NCBI RefSeq assembly: GCF_041146395.1 | Contig: NC_090996.1 | Location: forward strand, 30,900,738-30,964,737 | Length of the DNA: 64,000 bases | DNA from: Eulemur rufifrons | Lineage: Eukaryota > Chordata > Mammalia > Primates > Lemuridae | Reading direction: 5' to 3' | Part shown: one piece after another, positions 1 through 12,983 of the stretch | How positions within the stretch are numbered: position 1 is the stretch's first letter | Layout: each line of letters starts with the position of its first letter | The notes under the pieces: model-generated | What the model saw: the letters and a program-made list of their open reading frames with translations, nothing else | Told to the model about the DNA's origin: nothing | The model's database searches: none | Position numbers and translations under genes: made by a program

Positions 1-1223
1 AATAAACGGATAATTAAAACCCAGTCAACCAAACAAGAAAAACCAAGGCCAAGAAGTGGTGGGGTTTCACTTTTATTTGTGCTACATGCACAAATGCTTT
101 CTGAGCTAAGATTCCATCTTGTGTATGTTCTCTTTTTCTACTTTCCTAGAATCCTGTCTTCCAAGAGGGAGGTTCTTTATCTGCAATGGCAATGGCTCAT
201 CACGGGCCTTGGCGTGTTCTCAACAGACCTACCTCTAGAAAGCCGCTTCCTCACACCTGCCTCTAAACGCTTCACCGTTGACGGGCTCTGATGGTGCTAC
301 TTAAAAGATAGGCTTTATTTGCTTTTTTGTGGCCTATCAAGTCAATGATCTGCAACCTGAAAAGTGTGCAATTAGGCCATGACATGACCAAAGGAGTTGT
401 TACACCTTGTCTTGTCACTGGCAAAAATGTCTACCCACGTGGCTGTGACAGCCATGGTTTGTTGGGTTTGGAAATTCCTTTAATATCTCCCCAACTCCTT
501 GTTGGTCCAGTCTGTTGACTATTATAGGATTGGTTCTTTTTTTCTTTTTTTAAACTGCTTCAATTACATATTCATCCAATAGTGCACAACGGTTGTTTAG
601 AAGCCATTATAGACTATGGACCAAAGGCAATTAGTTCTTGAAACAAAAACTTGAGCACCATCTCTCTTAACATGTATATGTATGTACATGATGTCTAAAA
701 ATTAAAAATAAAAGCAGCTCAGGAAATATATCTATCAGTAACAACCACAGTGCTTCTTAGCATTGAGAGCTTGGCACCCGTAAACCCAAGTTTCAAAAAT
801 TACAGGGACGCTACTTACTGCCAAGAGCTATACATTCCCTTCTTCACTATTTCAGAGCCATCTCAATTGCCTTCAAATGAAATCAGTGACAATCTACAGA
901 GCAGGTGATGAGAAAATATAATTATCACAATTTTTTTTTCTTGGAGAATACCCAGTTGGAATCATTTTAAAGGGAGCACTACCATATATACTGGAAGTTT
1001 TATTAAAGAAATTTATTTTTGGCCGGCATGTGTGCCTTGTAATGGGAATCTCACAGGCATACATATTTCTTTCTTAGCTACCCTAAAGCTGTCTGGAACA
1101 ATTAGTTTTACTTTCTCTCCCTGAGGGGGCCCTGAATCACCAAAAAAAGCAAATGAATCTGTTAAGAAACTGAACTTTAAATAAGAAAGAAAAATAAGGA
1201 TAAATAAAGATAAGAGTCTATGT

Positions 1224-1252
1224 ACATATATATATATACACACATACATATG
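1224..1252. repeat. (TA)n/(CA)n tract
   Basis: Short alternating TA run followed by CA/TA units; read directly. Confidence 0.8.
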
Positions 1253-1437
1253 TTTGACCTGGAGTTCTAATAAAAACGTGGACAGCCTTTTCTAGACACT
1301 GTGGCACAGAAGGATATGAATAAAGACATTAGTGACTCATTTCTGCTACATCTTGTTACAACTTGACAGATCGTCTTTTTTTAAAATTGCAGAAGCCAGG
1401 AGAGCTCATGAAGATGAGTGAAAATAACAGAAGAGAT

Positions 1438-1464
1438 TTAAAAAAAAAAGAAAAAAAAAAAACC
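1438..1464. repeat. A-rich tract
   Basis: Two runs of about ten A separated by a single G, ending in AACC. No retroposon body was recognised upstream. Confidence 0.8.
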
Positions 1465-2734
1465 AAGAGGAAGACCAACTTCAACAAAGCACCATCAGAA
1501 AAGGTCTAGAGAAATGATTGCAGCTCACTGCCATGTTTTGACTCAACAGTCTAGAATCTAACTCCAGAATGGCTCCATCCTGCTCCCGGGTCCTGATCTC
1601 AACTGGGGAGATGGCATGGGCTACTCCTCTGTCTCCTGGAACCTCCATGAACTACACCCTCAGCTCTTGGTTGATTTGAAAATACCACCCTTGGCATCAC
1701 GAACTTTTACAATGCTCTCACTACATTTTTTCAACAGCAGAGTTCTCCAAAAGGACTGAAAATGTAAATAAAATACATACGGAGTCTAGCATAAGGCTGC
1801 CAGTGTTTCCTTTGCCAAGTAAGAACATTAAAAACAACATTGATTATTAAATACATAAAGCTACCATTTGCTATTGTTGTAATTTTATGAACTAAATCTA
1901 GTTTTAACACAGCATGTGAGAAGGAAGAATGGTTAAAGCCTGACTGTTTCCTAGAAAAGAGAGCTGACAACCATATGCCGTCGTCCATAGGCTTCTCTTG
2001 TCTTAATAAACCAGTAAATATGTCATCAAAGGTGGTTGCCAGGTCTTAAATTGGCCTTGGGAGACACTGCTCTAAACCAAGCACTAGCATTAGATCTTGA
2101 CATCTCTCCTTGCACACATCACAAAGAACAGGTACCAGGGCTTGCTGCTGCTTTTTAGGCAAAAATAGTTGTAACCCTATCAGACTCGGTTCAGATAAGA
2201 GGAACGGAGAAAGCAAGGTGGGCTTCCTCCTTTGTCTTCCCTGCACTGTCTACCCTCGTTAGGGGTTCCATGTTATCCACATATTAAACTTTCTGCATTC
2301 TACCACATGGCCGAAAAAGGAAAATCACCAAGTCTATAAAGTACAATTTCTTTTAAAAAAATTAACCTTTCTACAAAAATAAAAGACCCTCAAGTGGTAA
2401 TACAATTTTCCATTCTGGATGCTCATGGGCATCCATAGTGACAACCTCTTAATTTTTAGTATAGATCATTGGATAAGGACTCTAAATAAAATGGCGTATC
2501 ATTTTAAATGCAATTTTTTGCCTATTTTAACGACAGCATTTTTCCATTATTTAATCTGTGTCAGGAATTTAAAAAAAAATCCTAAAATAGATAGGGAATA
2601 ACCTACACTAATGGAAATCAGCTCAAATCCCTTTGCTTTTTCAGTTCAGGTTCAGCTAAGGGTGTACAAAAGGATTTAGTTAGTTCTATTCCTATAGTTT
2701 AGCTTATGATGAAATATTATAAGAGAGCATGGAG

Positions 2735-2875
2735 ATCCTTCCCTCCTTCCATCCTTCCTTTTCTTCCTTTCCTTCCTTCCTCCCTCTTTTCTTTTCTTAC
2801 CACTAATCCACCCACCTATATCTCTCTCTCTTTCTATCCATCCATCTAGCCATCCATCCACTCATCTATGTACGT
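2735..2875. repeat. CTTC/CTTT then ATCC simple-repeat block
   Basis: A pyrimidine-only CCTT/CTTT stretch passes into TCTC and then CATC/ATCC units. This is a compound microsatellite of about 140 bp. Confidence 0.85.
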
Positions 2876-5800
2876 ACATGTATTTACCTCTGTTACCTAT
2901 ATAATTTTAAATAATGGTAGGCCATATCCTCCATGAACCCCCCCAAATATGCCTAATCATCCTTATTAAGTTTTGCAAAATATGAACCTATTTATCTCTG
3001 GAATAGAATCTTTTATTCAAAGGTTATGAGTATTAGATTTCAGTGATGTTCTAGCATGTGGCTTGTGACTGCTTGACATTAATAAACTCTGGCCTCTTTG
3101 TATGAAGATGTCCCTAGGTACCCTTATGAATCCTTTGTGAGACCCTAAGGCACAGGTGACAGGTGTGCCCACTCACATGTACAGAAAGCAAGACAATTAA
3201 TATTACAGCATTTTATTCGGGTTTCTATTAAGTTGAGCTGTATGGAATTGCCAAGATTCCACCATTTTTGTCACACAAAAACAGCAATTTAATACAGTCA
3301 ATACTGTATAATTTAATACTGTACAATTTAGTACAGTCTAATGTAATGTTGGCAATAAAACTTTAAAGGTCTCAAAAAAAAAAAAACAAACAAAAAAGGT
3401 ATAAATTAAAACCCAATTCTATTGCTTATGGTCCCTTTTGCTCAGTCTAGAGACACCTGTGTGGCCTGGTGCTACAATTATACGTCAAAAGCTTCTTGGC
3501 ATTTGGGGATCTTTACAAGAAATGCATATTTTATGTGAAAGGAGAAACGACCCCTGGTAACTATCAGTGCAATCAGATTGTGATGAAATTTCGGAGTGAA
3601 ATACTCTGTATTGCTTCCTTCTCTAGCTGGTCTATACCGAGCTACTTTCTGCTCTAATGTGGAGGGACGTTTTCATGCACTGATCATTAGGAAATGTTAG
3701 AGTGTTAGCAAGCAGGACAAGCATGATAAATGTCTGTCTTTTTGGTGAGATAAAATTTTCATCAAAGCTATGTACACATCATACATATTTTCCCAAATAT
3801 TTGTGGCACAATTCATTGCACAGGGAATCGTCACCCCCACCCACCTCCCCGTTTCACTGCTGAAAGATGCAACACCGACCAAGTCATAATACACAAAGAA
3901 AACAAGAGCCAGTCCATAAAGAGAAGCCTGCCCCCAGGCTTAATTCAAGCAAGCCATTCATCAAGCTGATGTGATGGACCGGTCCCATCCAGAACGTACC
4001 ACAGACACATCAGCAACACCAAGTGGCATGCAATGACCGGATGACCGAAGGCCCCACCGCCATGCTTTGATTGGTTCAAGCTCAGAAAACAATCTCCTTT
4101 GAGAGTTCAGACAGTTGGCTTTCCATCAACCAGTGTGAGATTTAACATAAAGATCTGGTGAGGTCAAGTGCTTACCAAATGTTTCCTAAATGCCAGAAAA
4201 AGATGCTCACCTATCCCCAATTAAATTTGTCAATGAGACTATAAAATTACCCAGTCCAGTCAGGTCTTTTTCTTTTGGGGAAATCTCTGCCCACACCAGA
4301 TGGTCTTTATTCAGGAGGTCAACATTCAGAGATTCTCAGGTTGCTCCGACATAATCAGCGTGTGATCATTGAACGAAGAAGATGATGGGCAGGATGTTGC
4401 AAGGTGCCTATTAAGGACCTTCTGGACGGTTCTGAGGTTACTGGAGTTCAATATTTTGCAAAAGTCCCTGAATCTTTAATTTGATGAGGGCATAATTTGT
4501 GCTGATAAAAGGTAAAATTCTACCAACTGGGGACATCAAACTTCCTTTGCTTTCAAGACGTCTGAAGAGTTAATCTCATGATTACAGGGAAAGTTTGTTG
4601 CAGTTTCTCTTTTGATCAAATTGACAGCCAGTGAGCATTACCCAAAACATTCTCAGTTCCTGCTGATTTTACTTCCTATTCCGAAGAAGTTTCTTTTTGT
4701 GAAGAAGTTTTTCTCTTTGTCATCCTGCCTGTCTTCTAGGCAAGAGGAACTAAGAGTCTATCACTACTGATATTATGCTGTGATGGTATAAAAATAATTG
4801 CTTATATGATTGCTATTGCTGAGATAAATTCTAAGTACTTAGCATCTTTCTTCTACATTCAAAAGCTGTTCTGATCATTTCACACTTTCCCCCAAATATG
4901 TGTCTTCTATAAAATGTTCTTCCTTCTCTATATCTGCTTATTAAGAGTAAAAGGAAGAACCATCATTTAATAGAGACACTTTAAAAGTCAAACCAAAAAT
5001 ATCATTTTAAAGACTGTTTTCTGGGAATTTACCTATTACTGGATTTACCTTCAATGAATAATTGCATATGTGGCAACTGTCTTGCTTATAATAAAGTTAA
5101 ATAGGAATGCTAATCAATTTCCACAGCAACGAAGAAGACCTAACGTGCAAATTCCTCTAACGAACAACAAGAGGCCAATTACATGGACAAGAGTATAGTT
5201 AGTTGGTTTCTTCAACTGAAACGCTTACGCTAAAGTGGGAATTGCAGAGTTATTAAAGATTTACCAATCCAAAAATGAGGACAATCTTTCAGTAGGACAA
5301 GTTGCCAATGAGAAACTTCAATAATACTGAAATAACAGATTTTATACATATATCTGCCCATATGGTGCTCCAAAACGCAGATAATTTTAACTTAATTTTT
5401 AGATGAGGGCAAGTAGAGATGGCTAGATTCTCAAGCAATTCCATTGAAGACTAGTATTAAACATTGTTTATTTTTTTTTCCGAATGTCTAGATCAGTCTT
5501 ATTGAAGAAGGCAATTTAAATTATATCTTTGTAATTAACCTTTTTTCAACTTGGGGATAGATGCACTTATACTGAAAAGCAAGATAAATATTCAAAGAAA
5601 TAAATCTGTTTAAGACTCTCATAATTATACAGCAGACTAAAGTTACTATGATTATAATTATATACAAAGTGGGTGTTTGAGAATTTAGCATCCAGAGATA
5701 TTTTCATAAAAATAATTAAGGGTTGTAGCTGAACCACATTACAATTGATACTGTGTGAATCTTCAGCGTGCAGAATTTAATAACATTAAGCCTTTTCCTT

Positions 5801-7023
5801 TATAGAGTGATCTTAAGTATTTCAAGATTGCCATCATTTTTATTAGCCTTATTGACCCTGCCTAGTTTCCTAATCCATTGTCAAAGTGTATTAAAGATAA
5901 CAACCTCCGTGAAACATATTTTGCATCTTGGCAACTGATTACTGGGTAACTGGATAATTTATGTATTTACAACTGTGTCTTGACAACTATTTTGGGTTTC
6001 TTTGAAGGCCTCCTACAGCCTTGAGAACTTGTTATGGCTATTTATAAATAAATAGTAATAATAATAAAACACCTGCATAAAGCCTGACGGCAGATCTCAA
6101 CTCTATCTTGCCAAAGAGCCACTTGTTACAAATTTATGCATGGGGTTTTCCAAGTGCAGCTTTGAGGGCTCAGGGATTTATTTTGCTTTATTTTATCTCA
6201 GAAGAATTCCGTAGCTACCGTGCGCCAACCACACACCTTGTGAGGGATGGGATGGAAGTGCAGAGGAAGCACACCACAGCAAACCGAGGGAGGAACTAGA
6301 TCACAACAGGCCAGGAAGGAGAACCGGTGGCGGCCGCGGACACTCTCCATTCAAAAGTCAAAGACATCCGCCTGCTTACCTGTCTGACCCAGCATGCCTC
6401 AGCCACACATGCAAATTGTTACCATTATTGTTTAATTCATGAAACACATTTTTAAATTAAAGGAGTCATTACCAAAAATAAGCACCCTCAATGACATTTT
6501 TGCATGCAGAGCATCGGAACATTCACATTTATGTCCTCAGAAAACAGAAGCCAAGGAGTTGCATTCAATATGGAAACATACACTTTTCTTTTTTCAAGGC
6601 AACGGTACAAAAAATAGCTACGGCTTGCCGTTTCGGGAACCAACTCATCTGTTAGGCCTGGGTACCCCCACAGCCGCACCCCACCCATCCATTCCGACTT
6701 CTGCCTTTCTCGAACGCACTCTGCCCTTCTCCTGCCAGTCTTAGCATGGGGGGTGCGTTACAAATACAAGTTGACTTATGTTCGTAGGGTTGGACACTGG
6801 GTGCTGCCAAAAAGATTGAGTCGCCTTAGGAATGCCAGATACACTCCCCCAATTCCTGTATGTTGAATTTAAAATTGCAATGGAGAGAATGCTCGACTTA
6901 GTCTAAAAAGTAGTAAAAAGGGAAATCGGGTGCTTGGAATTGAGGCAAACCTGTAGCATCATCTTGTTTTTCTTCCTATGAGTTAGACAGAAACATGGTC
7001 TTACATGGAAGACCTTGTACAGG

Positions 7024-7051
7024 GGTGTGTGTGTGTGTGTGTGTGTGTGTG
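7024..7051. repeat. (GT)n microsatellite
   Basis: About 14 uninterrupted GT units lying 280 nt beyond the 65-nt exon donor. Confidence 0.95.
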
Positions 7052-7244
7052 CAAGGTGTGTTGTCACAGGAATCAAGTGATCTGAACAACTGCACGAGGA
7101 CAAAACATATCATTTTCTGTGTGTCTTAGCAGAGAGGGGGAGGAGTTTAGAAGGAACTGGGCTTATGCGTTTGCCCTGTCTATGTGGCCTTGTGTTCACC
7201 CTCACTATGGGACCTCACTTTTGGGGTACTGCCTCCCCAGCATT

Positions 7245-7250
7245 CATGCA
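7245..7250 (-). promoter_or_regulatory. UGCAUG RBFOX site downstream of the 65-nt exon
   Basis: The plus strand catgca is UGCAUG in the transcript, 84-89 nt past the donor of the 65-nt exon. It is positioned as an intronic splicing enhancer. Whether this exon is regulated is not known from the sequence. Confidence 0.5.
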
Positions 7251-7333
7251 TTTCCACCATGACCGGACGAGAATCTCCTTTCCCACCACCTAATTTCCAA
7301 GTAGCTGTCAAGCAGGAGGAGGAAGGCCCTTAC

Positions 7334-7398
7334 CTGTCACTGTAGGCGGCAGCAGTGGCAGGGGTCGGCTGGGCGTAGCGATAGGCAGCATATCCACC
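7334..7398 (-). CDS. RBFOX1: RBFOX1 65-nt coding exon (GGYAAYRYAQ segment)
   Basis: The acceptor reads cgttgtag and the donor GACAG/gtaagg. The exon starts on a codon boundary after either B40 or M43 and reads GGYAAYRYAQ, then PTPATAAAYSD (21 codons), and ends with AG. Joining AG to C would give Ser and to G would give Arg. That fits the two known RBFOX1 continuations, the nuclear SYGRVYAADPY form and the RNQFVF form encoded by the 53-nt exon (established knowledge). Neither continuation lies within the 7.3 kb of intron left in this window. A perfect TGCATG on the minus strand sits 84 nt downstream of the donor. The RBFOX1-specific PTPAT string is the best single paralogue marker in the window. 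Confidence 0.96.
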
Positions 7399-7659
7399 CT
7401 ACAACGCAAGGAGAGAGGTGACTTAGGGATGCAGCCCAGCCCGGCCCTGGACGCCCAGTGGCGAGACCACACCAGAACAGCAGTGACCCACGTCTACCAA
7501 TCTAAAGTTAAGGTTAATGAAAGCTTAGTACCGAGTGAAAGTACAAAACACAGTGAAGAAAGACGGGGTGGGGTGGAAGACCCAATCCAGCTGGGTGTTA
7601 AAGGTTAGCGGTCACAGCACATCCCAAGGGGAGAGAACCCGGACGCCCTTTGAAGGAAA

Positions 7660-7770
7660 TGTACCTACATGTTAATGTGACTGTCTTGGGGGCGGGGACG
7701 ATCAAAGCGTATTATTTAAACACTTTTTACACTTTGCTGAACTTTCCAGATTTTCAAATTTGATTGATTT
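7660..7770 (+). repeat. Possible L1 3'-end fragment
   Basis: The sequence around CACTTTTTACACTTTGCTGAACTTTCC followed by ATTTTCAAATTTG resembles the 3' UTR tail of old L1 elements. The match is short and divergent. Confidence 0.3.
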
Positions 7771-9284
7771 ACCTGTATTTATTAGATATTAACTTAAATT
7801 TTATTCATGTCATCCTTGATCATTTCCTTATAAAATAAAAAAAATCAAGTGAACGCTCTCCTGTCTGATTTTTATATTTATTAAAAAATCAGATAATCCC
7901 TTGATTGAAAGTTTATCCGTAATCTCTTACCTATGCAATCGTTTTTAACCACTAGTGTTATGGAAGAGGACTGTCTTTAGCTTTCTAAATGTTACATAAG
8001 TACAAAAATGAACGGTGAACATTTCTTAAAAATTCCTTTTGGCTAAAGATAACACGCAGTTCTGTATCGCACTGGTTCAGATGGGGAATTGGTTTGGTAT
8101 GGAAAATATAATAAAGTCTTTTAATTCATAAATAAAATCATTAAGAGAGAAAAAATCTGAAAAGAAAAATAATTAACATTTAGTTGCATGTACCAGTAAT
8201 TGCAATTGTTCAATTAAGCAAAGAGGACGAGCAAATGGGCATATTCAAAAGGAACTGTGTTCAGTAGAGCATTGATTATCAAACTGTGAAAATAACAGAG
8301 CTCCTTGCTCAACGGACCACGGCGATACATCAGCTGCTGTGGAATGATCTCAGCACAATGAACAAATAGGATCTAGTTTCCACCGATAACACGGGGACTA
8401 TTCAGGTTCTAATTAGAATACACAGTCCCATGGTCCTTTGAGGGAAGGATTCTCACTATCACCATAAAGGGGCAACTCAGTACAGAATGGTATGTCAGAA
8501 GGTACCCGACAGCAAAATCATGAGTTGCATCTGGCCTCATCAATGGTGGAAACTAAGTAGTAGGATTGGAAATAGGTAAAGTAGGAAAGCTGCAATAAAT
8601 GTCTTTCCAAATACAGGTAGACGGTCTTAATAATTTATCTCTACTTCCTTCCAGCCTCAGTTCACTTTCAGAATTAATCTGCTAAGAGTTGCAGAGCAAT
8701 TAAAAAATACCAGTTTATCCTTAAAGAAGTTTGTTCTTTGGATCAGCCCTGGAGAAATACACATCCAAAACATCCTGACAGATAATCACCAATCATTTGG
8801 TGCCAGTTTTTTTTTTTTTAATCCTCTTTTGAAAAACAATGTGGAAATTCAAAAGAGAGAGAGGAAAAAAAAAGAGGTCTTAGCCAGATACCACTTGGTG
8901 TTCCAAACACCATGTTCTCCAATTAGGGATGGGGAAACTCCTTAAATATGCTGAGTGAGGAGTTGGAAAACTAAAGCAGTTATCATAGTAGCTCTGAGTT
9001 CAAGAAACAGAATGATGGATGGGGGAGAGATTGGGTCACCAGGTTGCTGGACCATTCTTTGATTCTGTTTGTCTACCTCTTCAGCTTTCCTTTTTTTTTT
9101 TTTCTTTTGTTTTCTTTCTTTCCTTGGGTTAAGACTTGTCCAACTCTTTGGCTTTCCTGAGTCATACAGGAAGATATAGGTGTGCACATTAAACTTAATG
9201 AGGTAGGGAGGGGATACAATGGCTAGCTGATGGGTAGGAGGCATCAGCTGCAACTGGCTGAAAGCTTTGAGGGGGAGAAAAAGT

Positions 9285-9290
9285 GTGTGC

Positions 9291-9328
<38 letters not shown>
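9285..9328. repeat. (GT)n(GA)n compound microsatellite
   Basis: A GT run passes directly into a GA run of about ten units. The same GT-to-GA design recurs at 42793-42843. Confidence 0.95.
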
Positions 9329-9874
9329 ATTTTTTATCTCCGAGAACAACAACAAAAAAGGTATTAGCAAGTGCCATGTGAGGCATGATTTGGTGACTCT
9401 GAATTTCATCCCTGCAAAGCTTTCTAGCAACGTCCTATTTGCAAACCCTCTGGGTTTGAACTCGGCTTATCTCCCCCACCTTCTTGCAGTAGTTTCAGTC
9501 AAAGAAAGAAGGTAGCAAGTTTGAGAAATCGGAAGATGTCCTTGCTGCATTGCAAACAGAAAACAACTAAAATGAACCTCATTGACTACTGGGTTGGTAT
9601 TTATGGTAGGAATATCAAATGCAGGTGTGTACATGGGGATCCCTCTGCCCAACAGATGTGGTTATCCATGAAGGTGTGGGAATGTCCTCCACTCTATATA
9701 TTTGCATATGAATTGGACATTTATAGAAAATAACTGTGTATTTCTATATAAGACAGGCACAAGTGGTCAATACCTTTGCCTTTATCATTGAGGAATTTGT
9801 TTAAAAGTATTCCCAAGTCAAGAGCGTCCAGATCACAGTTTTCTAAAGTCTCTGCAGCCAGTGGAGATACTGCC

Positions 9875-10030
9875 CAACACAGTAGCCACTTGTCCTAAGC
9901 GGCTACTATTGAACACTTGAAATGTGCTTAGTGCAACAAATTGAATTTGTAATTTACTTATGTGTAGTTCACTTGAATTTAAATGTAAGTAGCCACATGG
10001 GGCTGGTGGCTACAGTATCAGACAGTAAAA
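9875..10030. mobile_element. Palindromic hAT-type MITE remnant
   Basis: Inverted arms: AGTAGCCACTTG...GAACACTTGAAATGTG on one side and GTAGCCACATGGGGCTGGTGGCTAC on the other. They flank an AT-rich centre. The layout matches the ancient GTGGCTA-arm element found across placental genomes; a related copy is at 44040-44205. Confidence 0.7.
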
Positions 10031-12030
10031 ATCAGTAAAAATCTAAGTGATCCTTGACACTCCTATTAATAATTGGGGAAAAAGGACTAGATGGCTTTCT
10101 ACCTCCAGCTCTATCGATTGCATTGTCTTCCCTTGCTATTTTTCCTCTGTATGAAATCCACATCAGGGAAATAACAGAGTTGTGTATTAACGCAGTGTAT
10201 GTGTGCATACACTGTAAAATACAAATTGCTTTAATTGTTTTTCTACCAGGTGACTCTAATCAATTGTATTGCTCCATATTTTGTAGCTCTCTGGCCATAG
10301 CCAGAGCTTCTGAAAGAAAAAGGATCACTCACTTTCACTTGCTGTCCCCAGACCATGTTCATGTTGAACCTGGTCCTCCTAGACCTTATGACACATATGC
10401 ACCATTGACAATTAGATTTTTCCCACCATGAAACCAAAGCAAAAAGGGATGGCAAGCACAGCGTAATTCTACACTCCCTCTCCAGAAAACATAATCATTC
10501 TATTCACGTTGGGCAGTAAAATATCAATGTGGCTTTATATAAAAATAATTTTAAGTGGCCATCATAGATGTCCCCTACCCCTTGCCACTACTAGCAAACA
10601 CCAAATGCAGCCATCAAAGATATCCACTCTCATGGACTGAGAAGTTTCCACTGCCACCAAAATCTCCGGAGGTCCCTTGGGGTAGTTACTTATTAAGGAC
10701 CTCCAATGACGCTCCAATAAAGCATTTTCAAAGTTGTCCTTGTGGGTATTAACAGTGGCAAGGAAAGGAAAGTTTCCATGACTAAATAGGTTTGGGAGAA
10801 GCTGAGTTAAACAACGTAAAATTGGTGACTTCATTTCTAGGGCTTCTTAAAACAATACTGATGAAGGTTGTGCGTCTCCAAGGCATCTCAAAGCCGTTTG
10901 ACAAAAGAAATCAAAGTTCTCACTTTAGAGCATACTTTTGGAAAAAGACGTTCTAGTAGCCAAATTGTGAATTAGTTGGGACAAGTGAAATCTGTGTGTG
11001 CTGGTGGGGACACTGGCACAGGTAAGACTGGAATATGTATGTGGTTTCTGTGCCTCCCTCCAAGCTCGAGTGCATACGAAAGTAGCAACGGGCTTCACCC
11101 CAGAGAGAGGCTTCCTCCTTCCTGAGAATATCCAAGGGTCTGGTCTCACTTTGTACAAAACATTTGTGTTGGTATACATACAACTCAGACTTACTATAAT
11201 AACATTTACAAGAACATTTTCAAAATGAAAACTGTAAACACAAATCGTGACTCTGTAACTTAGCTGCATTATACATCCAGCTATTTTTGAAGGATGGCAA
11301 TAGATGTCCAGTTTTCTTGAAATGTGACAATAAATGTTGATCTCAGGAATTTTAACTATTCTTCCCTCTCCTAGGTCAAAATATTCCCTTTTCATATTCA
11401 GTTTTTAATTGAATCTTTTATCCGATAATTTTAATGGTGGTTATAGACCAAATTTAGCCAGCTAGCTATATGCCAACAAATGTGCTGCTTTCTTCCTACA
11501 AATTCATTCATTTGGGGGTTGCTTCCACAGTGAGAAATGGGTTTGAAAGCTGTAGTAACAGGTGCAAAATAAATTTCTGACCAGATACAATAAAATCTGG
11601 GAGGGTTATGTTAGCTATGCTGACTTTCAAAGCTGGATATATAAGAGGTTTGGATTTAACCCTTCCAGTTGACTCCAGGAACCTACTAAAAAATTTCCCA
11701 GAAAACTGGTTCAATGAGAACCTTTAATTCTTTTCATTGAATTTATATTGACTGAATCCAGATACATTTGGAGTCAAGAAATTCATATCCAAGCTAGACT
11801 TCCCTTTTGATACGCTTACAATCTAACCAAACTCGTGGCTGTGGCCAACATCAGTCGTGGAAACAGCTGTGATATTTGGAAGGAACTGCCCCACTCCAAT
11901 CAGTGGACATATCAGAAGATATGGGAATGACCATCTCTAGCCTAGAAGATTTCATATTAAAACTGGAAAATTCAGTCAAGTCTTGCTCCCTTCTATGTTA
12001 GAGAACATCTCCCTTCCCCAGAATTGTCTT

Positions 12031-12036
12031 GTTAGT
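12031..12036 (-). promoter_or_regulatory. ACUAAC QKI-type motif 64 nt downstream of M43
   Basis: The plus strand gttagt gives ACUAAC in the transcript. A UAAC half-site follows about 30 nt further on (12000-11997). QKI bound downstream of exons promotes inclusion in muscle cells (established for other genes), which fits the muscle use of M43. Confidence 0.5.
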
Positions 12037-12099
12037 AAGGATTCCACAGCAAACCCACAATCTTAGTGATGTGTTTTTCCACCAGTCGGGATTTCATAC

Positions 12100-12142
12100 C
12101 TGTAGCAACTTATTGCCATACACAGGCTCTTGATACACTACT
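12100..12142 (-). CDS. RBFOX1: RBFOX1 alternative exon M43 (muscle type)
   Basis: This 43-nt exon has acceptor ttccttatag and donor CTACAG/gtatga. Its first base (A) completes Gly, then 14 codons read VVYQEPVYGNKLLQ, the known muscle-type RBFOX1 segment. It replaces VVYQDGFYGADIY from B40, which lies 3524 nt upstream on the minus strand. That distance is too large for simple steric exclusion between the two exons. If B40 and M43 were spliced together, M43 would be read one base out of phase and a TAA would appear at 12112-12110. An ACTAAC motif lies 64 nt downstream of the donor and a T-rich tract precedes the acceptor. I saw no TGCATG within about 500 nt, so RBFOX does not obviously control M43 directly. 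Confidence 0.95.
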
Positions 12143-12962
12143 CTATAAGGAAACAGAAATGTAATGTTTTCAATGCAAAAATGAAATAAATAAAAGAAAA
12201 TGCATAAGTCAGACAGAAATTCCAAAGCCATTCATTTACAAGTTTGCTTCTTTTACTTCACTAAGGCTTGGGAGGGACCCACCAAACCAGAAGGGGAACC
12301 AGGTCATTGCCAACACTTTTGGTTGCAAATCTTCAAAGAAAGGCAGAGACGGGGATTGAATTACACTAATTTCACTGGTGTTATAACTTGTGTTTATTTT
12401 TAAAGAAGTAAAAAGGATAATTTCATGGCTTCTTACCTTTCAAAGAGTATTTCAAGGGTTAACTATTTCGAATTTGTCTCTTTATTATGTGATTGGAATT
12501 CTCTGGAATACCCGAGGATTTAACTTGGATGCCTGATTACTGAGGTAAGACAACAGCACAGTAGCCACCATCTCTGCACTGACACCTTTACTTCTGAAAT
12601 TAATCTCAACTAACAGCCCAGAGAGAAAAATTGCATTTCACGAATTCATGAATTACACTGAAGCTACCAAAGCTACTTTTAATATAACTATAAAACCTAT
12701 CTGTGCTTGTGTGTGTGTGTATGCATGTAAAAACTACTGTTAATATACAAGTCATTAACATGACATCACTTCATTCAAATCTCACACTGACAAAAATCTC
12801 AGTAGAACCCTTGTATAGACTGGGAAGCAATTTTGAGATGTGAGAATTATTAGTATTTGTGGGCGAGGCTAATCTTTCATGTGAGTGGTCTGAGTCAGAA
12901 GTAAAATTCTCCAGTTCCAGGGCACATATTGAGGTGGCTGAACATTTAAAGAACCATCAACT

Positions 12963-12983
12963 CAAAAAAAAAAAAAAAAAAAA
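12963..12983. repeat. Poly-A run
   Basis: About 20 consecutive A. No SINE body was recognised before it. Confidence 0.8.

Larger units (their letters stand above)
1..7333 (-). other. RBFOX1: Intron downstream of the 65-nt exon (partial)
   Basis: I found no exon here. I searched specifically for the RNQFVFVAADE and SYGRVYAADPY coding sequence on the minus strand. The stretch is AT-rich and holds an A-rich tract (1438-1464), a TA/CA tract (1224-1252), a CT/ATCC simple-repeat block (2735-2875) and a GT repeat (7024-7051). 3960-6430 is plain unique-looking intron with no element I recognise. An isolated NotI-type GCGGCCGC string sits near 6331. Confidence 0.85.
7399..12099 (-). other. RBFOX1: Intron between M43 and the 65-nt exon
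   Basis: 4701 nt. It contains a weak L1-like 3' end near 7660-7770, a GT/GA microsatellite (9285-9328) and a palindromic hAT-type element (about 9875-10030). 7780-8930 and 10040-12000 are unique-looking AT-rich sequence without recognisable genes. Confidence 0.85.

Noticed and set aside
2735..2875. CRISPR-like array of short repeats
   Set aside because: A continuous degenerate microsatellite with no spacers, in a mammalian intron.
6320..6350. Possible CpG-island promoter at the GCGGCCGC string
   Set aside because: A single isolated GC-rich motif with AT-rich sequence on both sides; no supporting promoter features.
8942..9430. 162-codon minus-strand frame
   Set aside because: It runs through the GT/GA microsatellite, giving Leu/Ser and His/Thr dipeptide repeats, and a poly-T tract; not a protein gene.
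12700..12735. TGCATG near the GT run at 12721
   Set aside because: The hexamer is on the plus strand only, so the RBFOX1 transcript carries CAUGCA there, not UGCAUG.
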